Of a stretch of 64,000 nucleotides of DNA, positions 60,130 to 64,000 are shown piece by piece. Location: contig JAIOZL010000007.1 in assembly GCA_021740645.1 (NCBI GenBank), forward strand, positions 1 to 64,000, read 5' to 3'. How positions within the stretch are numbered: position 1 is the stretch's first letter; the number at the start of each line of letters is the position of its first letter. This stretch comes from Bacteroidales bacterium. Its GTDB lineage: Bacteria; Bacteroidota; Bacteroidia; Bacteroidales; JAADJA01. Made by a program: the position numbers and the translations under genes. The notes under the pieces are model-generated. The model ran no database searches. It worked only from the letters and a program-made list of their open reading frames with translations, and was not told where the DNA came from.

Positions 60130-60159
60130 CAAAAATAAATATTTTTGCGAACCGGCAAA
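60130..60159 (-). promoter_or_regulatory. Bacteroidota-type promoter for the tdh-like gene (TTTG-N18-TATTTTTG)
   Basis: Minus strand: TTTG (60159-60156), 18-nt spacer, TAnnTTTG (60137-60130), about 40 nt before the ATG at 60089. Confidence 0.6.
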
Positions 60160-60222
60160 TAGTTTGATTGCGATCGGCATTATTTATAATAAGTTTAAGG
60201 TCAAATTGGATTATATTTGTTC

Positions 60223-60393
60223 AGTGGATTGGGGAACAGGATGATGTTGAGGGGTGAATGGGTAAATAAGTTAATAAGTAGTTGTGGGTGTGGGTGGTGT
60301 TAGGTGAAGGAGGGTTAATCGGTATAGGGTATAATGGTATAAGGGAGATAGGGTATAAGGTATAGGGGGAGGTAGAATGAAAGATGGAAAGAT
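60223..60393 (+). repeat. G-rich, C-depleted intergenic tract with GGTATA-like units
   Basis: 171 nt containing two C residues (60237, 60320) by direct count; ggtatagggtataatggtataagggagatagggtataaggtatagggggagg. Confidence 0.8.
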
Positions 60394-60493
60394 CACATTA
60401 AGAATTGACTCATTCTCAAATTTTCAAATTAACACATTAGCACATTAAAAAAATAAATTCAATTAATATAGTAGAACATTAAAATATAAAAAC

Positions 60494-61687
60494 ATGTACG
60501 GAAAAATTAAAGACCACCTTGCTGCAGAACTCAAGGGCATAAAGGAAGCCGGGTTATTTAAGCATGAGCGCATTATTACTTCTCCACAGGGAGCAGAAAT
60601 CAAATTAACCACAGGACAGGAAGTATTAAACTTTTGTGCCAACAACTACCTTGGCTTATCCAATCATCCCCGTTTGGTAAAAGCGGCAAAAGATACCCTC
60701 GATAGTCATGGTTTCGGGATGTCGTCAGTACGATTTATTTGCGGTTGCCAGGATATTCACAAAACCCTTGAAGCAAAAATTGCTGAATTTTTTGGAACAG
60801 AAGATACGATCTTATATGCTGCGGCTTTTGATGCCAATGGTGGTGTTTTTGAACCTATCCTTACCGATGAAGACGCCATCATCTCTGATTCATTAAACCA
60901 TGCATCCATCATCGATGGCGTGCGCCTTTGCAAAGCCCAGCGCTTCCGGTATCAAAATGCGGACATGGCCGACCTGGAAGTACAACTTAAAGAAGCTTCC
61001 AAAACCGCCAGGTTTAAAATCATTGTTACGGATGGTGTTTTCTCAATGGACGGGAATGTGGCCCCAATGGATAAAATTAACGAATTAGCCAAAAAATACG
61101 ATGCCATGATCATGGTAGATGAATGTCATTCAGCAGGTGTGGTCGGTAAGACCGGGCGTGGTGTAACTGAGCTGTTCAACATTCGCGGTGAAGTTGACAT
61201 TATTACAGGTACATTAGGCAAAGCTTTTGGTGGTGGAATTGGCGGATTTACTACCGGTAAAAAAGAGATCATCGAAATGTTGCGCCAGAAGTCACGTCCT
61301 TATTTATTCTCCAACTCTTTGATCCCTGCAGCCGTAGGCGCCGGAATCGAGATGTTTGATATGATGGCCCAAACCACCGAACTACAGGATAAATTACACT
61401 GGAATTCAGAATACTTTATCAAAAAAATGACAGAAGCAGGATTTGATATCAAACCTTCGAAATCTGCCATTTGTGCAGTGATGTTGTACGATGCAAAACT
61501 TTCGCAAGACATGGCTGCTAAACTATTGGATGAAGGAATTTATGTGATTGGTTTCTATTACCCGGTAGTACCTAAAGGACAGGCCCGTATTCGTGTTCAG
61601 CTTTCAGCCGGCCATGAGAAAGCCCACCTGGATAAAGCGATTGCTGCCTTTACTAAAGTAGGTAAAGAACTGGGTGTAATTAAATAA
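60494..61687 (+). CDS. kbl: Glycine C-acetyltransferase (2-amino-3-ketobutyrate CoA ligase)
   Basis: FCANNYLGLSNHPRLVKAAKDTLDSHGFGMSSVRFICGCQDIHKTLE; DECHSAGVVGKTGRGVTE; ITGTLGKAFGGGIGG PLP site. Confidence 0.96.
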   Translation: MYGKIKDHLAAELKGIKEAGLFKHERIITSPQGAEIKLTTGQEVLNFCANNYLGLSNHPRLVKAAKDTLDSHGFGMSSVRFICGCQDIHKTLEAKIAEFFGTEDTILYAAAFDANGGVFEPILTDEDAIISDSLNHASIIDGVRLCKAQRFRYQNADMADLEVQLKEASKTARFKIIVTDGVFSMDGNVAPMDKINELAKKYDAMIMVDECHSAGVVGKTGRGVTELFNIRGEVDIITGTLGKAFGGGIGGFTTGKKEIIEMLRQKSRPYLFSNSLIPAAVGAGIEMFDMMAQTTELQDKLHWNSEYFIKKMTEAGFDIKPSKSAICAVMLYDAKLSQDMAAKLLDEGIYVIGFYYPVVPKGQARIRVQLSAGHEKAHLDKAIAAFTKVGKELGVIK

Positions 61688-61707
61688 AAGTAAAGACCAT
61701 ATATATA

Positions 61708-61738
61708 AACGGCCTCCTTCTCAGGAAGCCGTTTTTTT
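61708..61738 (+). terminator. Rho-independent terminator after kbl
   Basis: aacggcctcct-tctc-aggaagccgttttttt hairpin with small internal mismatch, T7 tail. Confidence 0.8.
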
Positions 61739-62123
61739 ATTGATTATATTCCCGGATAATTCTTTCCAGGTCGTGGTAACGATAACCTTTTTTACCGATT
61801 TTTTGGACAATGGCGGGTTTGTCTGACATTAATTTTTTTAAGGTTTTCCTGTAATTCATCACCGTTAATTCACTCACCACGCTTTCATTTTCATTTCCCA
61901 AATAGTGAACGGTTTGTTTTTCAAAATAGGGCTGCATGGGATTTTCTAGCTGATTGCCTAATACGGTAACTTCATTCATATACAAACTAAAACTTCCGTT
62001 TACCAGTTCATATACTTTAACCATTTTACCTTTAGTAGTTTCTTTTACAACTGGGTTAGGAGAAGCAATAAGCTGGAAAGAAAAGAAAATTACAAGCAAC
62101 AGAAAAAGCATCATCGTTTTCAT
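61737..62123 (-). CDS. Small secreted hypothetical protein
   Basis: Signal peptide MMLFLLLVIFFSFQLIAS; no family recognised. Confidence 0.55.
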   Translation of the reverse strand: MKTMMLFLLLVIFFSFQLIASPNPVVKETTKGKMVKVYELVNGSFSLYMNEVTVLGNQLENPMQPYFEKQTVHYLGNENESVVSELTVMNYRKTLKKLMSDKPAIVQKIGKKGYRYHDLERIIREYNQ

Positions 62124-62309
62124 GACATAGAAATTTTAGTGAAACAAGTTATTATTTGTAGTGCGTTAGTGTAAGTATAACATGCAAACATTTATATTTG
62201 TTCAATTTACATGTTTACAACGAGTTAGGCTGATATTGATTTTCTTTTCACAAATCATCTAAAAGTCTGCATTCCTTTTTCATAATTTTGCTTAATAAAA
62301 CTTCAGTTC

Positions 62310-64000
62310 ATGCGATATTCACTCCATATAGTATCATTCATAATTTTCACAAATTTTCTGTGTGCTCAGGAATCCACTCCAAACCACCAGAATGAAATTT
62401 TCTGGGAAATAAACAGTCCGGGCACCATTAGCTGGAATCTCTCGGATGAAAAAAGATTACCTCATGCTGACAATATCGAAATGAGCGGACAGAAAGTAGC
62501 CGGGATAATTTATTATTCGATCAATGAACAAAAGGAATTAAGTCTCCGCCGGCAAATTATTTTTCCTCAACTTAGAACATTCATCGGATCCAATGAATCC
62601 CCCTGGAAAAAATACCGCGCCTATCTTACATACGATTATGAGGATAATATCCTACCCACAATAATTGCCAAAGCAAAAATACTTAAGCCTGGTCCATTAG
62701 ATTCAGTTTCCATTAGTGGAATGCTTCATTTTTATCATGCTGCGGTAGAAGGAATAAAGGTTCATCGCATATTATTTCCTTCAATGACTGAACGGCTTTT
62801 TGTAGAGCAATGGTCACTTTCCAATACAACAGATTCTACAATCAGCTTAAAAATCGGAAATACTTCCTTTTACCAGGAAGAAGAAGGAGTTTATGGATTA
62901 TACAAAAGGACTGTAACTTCAGATGCAGAAAAAATAATTGACTTAAAACCTGGGAAAGACTATTCTTTTTCAATCCGATTTACGGCAAGTTTAAACGATG
63001 AAGAAATAATTCAAATATCTTCTACTGAAAGCCTCACAACCCGAAAAGCCTTTTTGGATAGTATCCAACAAAACCTCATCCTTGAAACACCTGATCCCAT
63101 ATTGAATACCCTCTTTTATTTTTCCAAGATCAGGGCAGCTGAAAGTATTTTTAAAACCAAAATGGGTTTAGTACATTCTCCCGGAGGTGGAAGGTATTAT
63201 TGTGGAGTGTGGGCCAACGACCAGGCAGAATACTCTGGGCCGTTTTTCCCTTACCTGGGTCTGAAAACAGGTAACATTGCTGCTTTAAATGCATACCGCG
63301 TTTTTCTGAATAACATTCCGGAGGAGGATGGCCACTTCTGGTCTTCCTTTGAAATGAATGGGGATTTGACCTGTTGCGGGGGTGACCGTGGCGATGCGGC
63401 CATGATCGCCTATGGGTCAACTCATTACATAATGGCTTCAGGCAGCAAAGAAATAGCCGAAGAACTATGGCCTTTGATCAAATGGTGCCTCGACTATTGT
63501 GAAAGGCAAAAAAACGAATATGGGGTTATTAAATCAGATACGGATGAAATGGAGGGACGCATTCCAACAGGAGATGCCAACCTTTCTACCTCAAGCTTGT
63601 ATTATGGTGCTTTGCTGCATGCCGTAGACCTGGCAAAAGAAATTTATCCTGAAACAGATATTTCAGAAGATTACCGGAAACGTGCTTTTATCTTAAAAGT
63701 TGCCATTGAAAACTATTTTGGGACAAACATCGACGGAATTGAAACCTACCAGTATTTTGAGGGCCATGAATTTTTGCGCCATTGGATTTGCCTCCCCCTG
63801 GTCATGGGTATTGAAAAAAGGAGAGAAGGCACACTGGAGGCATTGTTCTCCAAACTCTGGACAAACAACGGGGTGAAGGTGGAAGTTAATCCGGGCCTTG
63901 AGGAGCCCGACCTGTTTTGGGATAGGGGAACCTTATATGCGTTTATCGGGGCTTTTAAGGCCGGGGCTTCAAACCAGGCATATCAAAAACTGCATGCCTA
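62310..64000 (+). CDS. Secreted six-hairpin glycosidase-like protein, partial (runs off right edge)
   Basis: Open frame from ATG at 62310 to window end, absent from the ORF track because no stop is reached; signal peptide MRYSLHIVSFIIFTNFLCAQ; VHSPGGGRYYCGVWANDQAEYSGPFFPYLG, EMEGRIPTGDANLSTSSLYYGAL. Confidence 0.8.
   Translation, partial: MRYSLHIVSFIIFTNFLCAQESTPNHQNEIFWEINSPGTISWNLSDEKRLPHADNIEMSGQKVAGIIYYSINEQKELSLRRQIIFPQLRTFIGSNESPWKKYRAYLTYDYEDNILPTIIAKAKILKPGPLDSVSISGMLHFYHAAVEGIKVHRILFPSMTERLFVEQWSLSNTTDSTISLKIGNTSFYQEEEGVYGLYKRTVTSDAEKIIDLKPGKDYSFSIRFTASLNDEEIIQISSTESLTTRKAFLDSIQQNLILETPDPILNTLFYFSKIRAAESIFKTKMGLVHSPGGGRYYCGVWANDQAEYSGPFFPYLGLKTGNIAALNAYRVFLNNIPEEDGHFWSSFEMNGDLTCCGGDRGDAAMIAYGSTHYIMASGSKEIAEELWPLIKWCLDYCERQKNEYGVIKSDTDEMEGRIPTGDANLSTSSLYYGALLHAVDLAKEIYPETDISEDYRKRAFILKVAIENYFGTNIDGIETYQYFEGHEFLRHWICLPLVMGIEKRREGTLEALFSKLWTNNGVKVEVNPGLEEPDLFWDRGTLYAFIGAFKAGASNQAYQKLHA

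Noticed and set aside
60463-60645. 60-aa minus-strand ORF
   Set aside because: Antisense to the start of kbl
1-64000. CRISPR array or defence island
   Set aside because: No regularly spaced repeats and no Cas, restriction, Abi or retron-type proteins among the ORFs

Overview
This 64 kb window is a chromosomal segment of a Bacteroidota bacterium. The support is T9SS sorting domains, a TonB receptor plus DUF4249 pair, DUF4292/DUF4175/DUF4397/DUF5916 families, and TAnnTTTG-type promoters. Most of it is ordinary housekeeping or envelope content: dut, mnmG, ybeY, gltX, folB, folE, a queD-like gene, a threonine dehydrogenase/kbl pair, a lipid/LPS glycosyltransferase cluster and one tRNA-Cys(GCA). 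It is interleaved with secreted peptidases (C25, M14, two M1) and an accessory cluster of duplicated T9SS surface genes at about 53.7-58.8 kb. I saw no rRNA, CRISPR array, transposase, prophage or recognisable defence system. The strongest unannotated signals are: (1) two identical parS-like palindromes (TGTTTCACGTGAAACT) flanking mnmG, suggesting an origin-proximal partition locus; (2) a G10 homopolymer that splits an FG-GAP/T9SS surface gene exactly where a +/-1 slip restores a full-length paralogue of its neighbour; (3) a MerR regulator with a CarH-like W-x9-EH motif followed by an ECF sigma factor but without the expected carotenoid genes; (4) a 171-nt, almost C-free, G-rich repeat tract between the divergent tdh and kbl genes. 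No wholly new multi-gene system could be established from sequence alone. Family calls are from reading the translations, with no database search.
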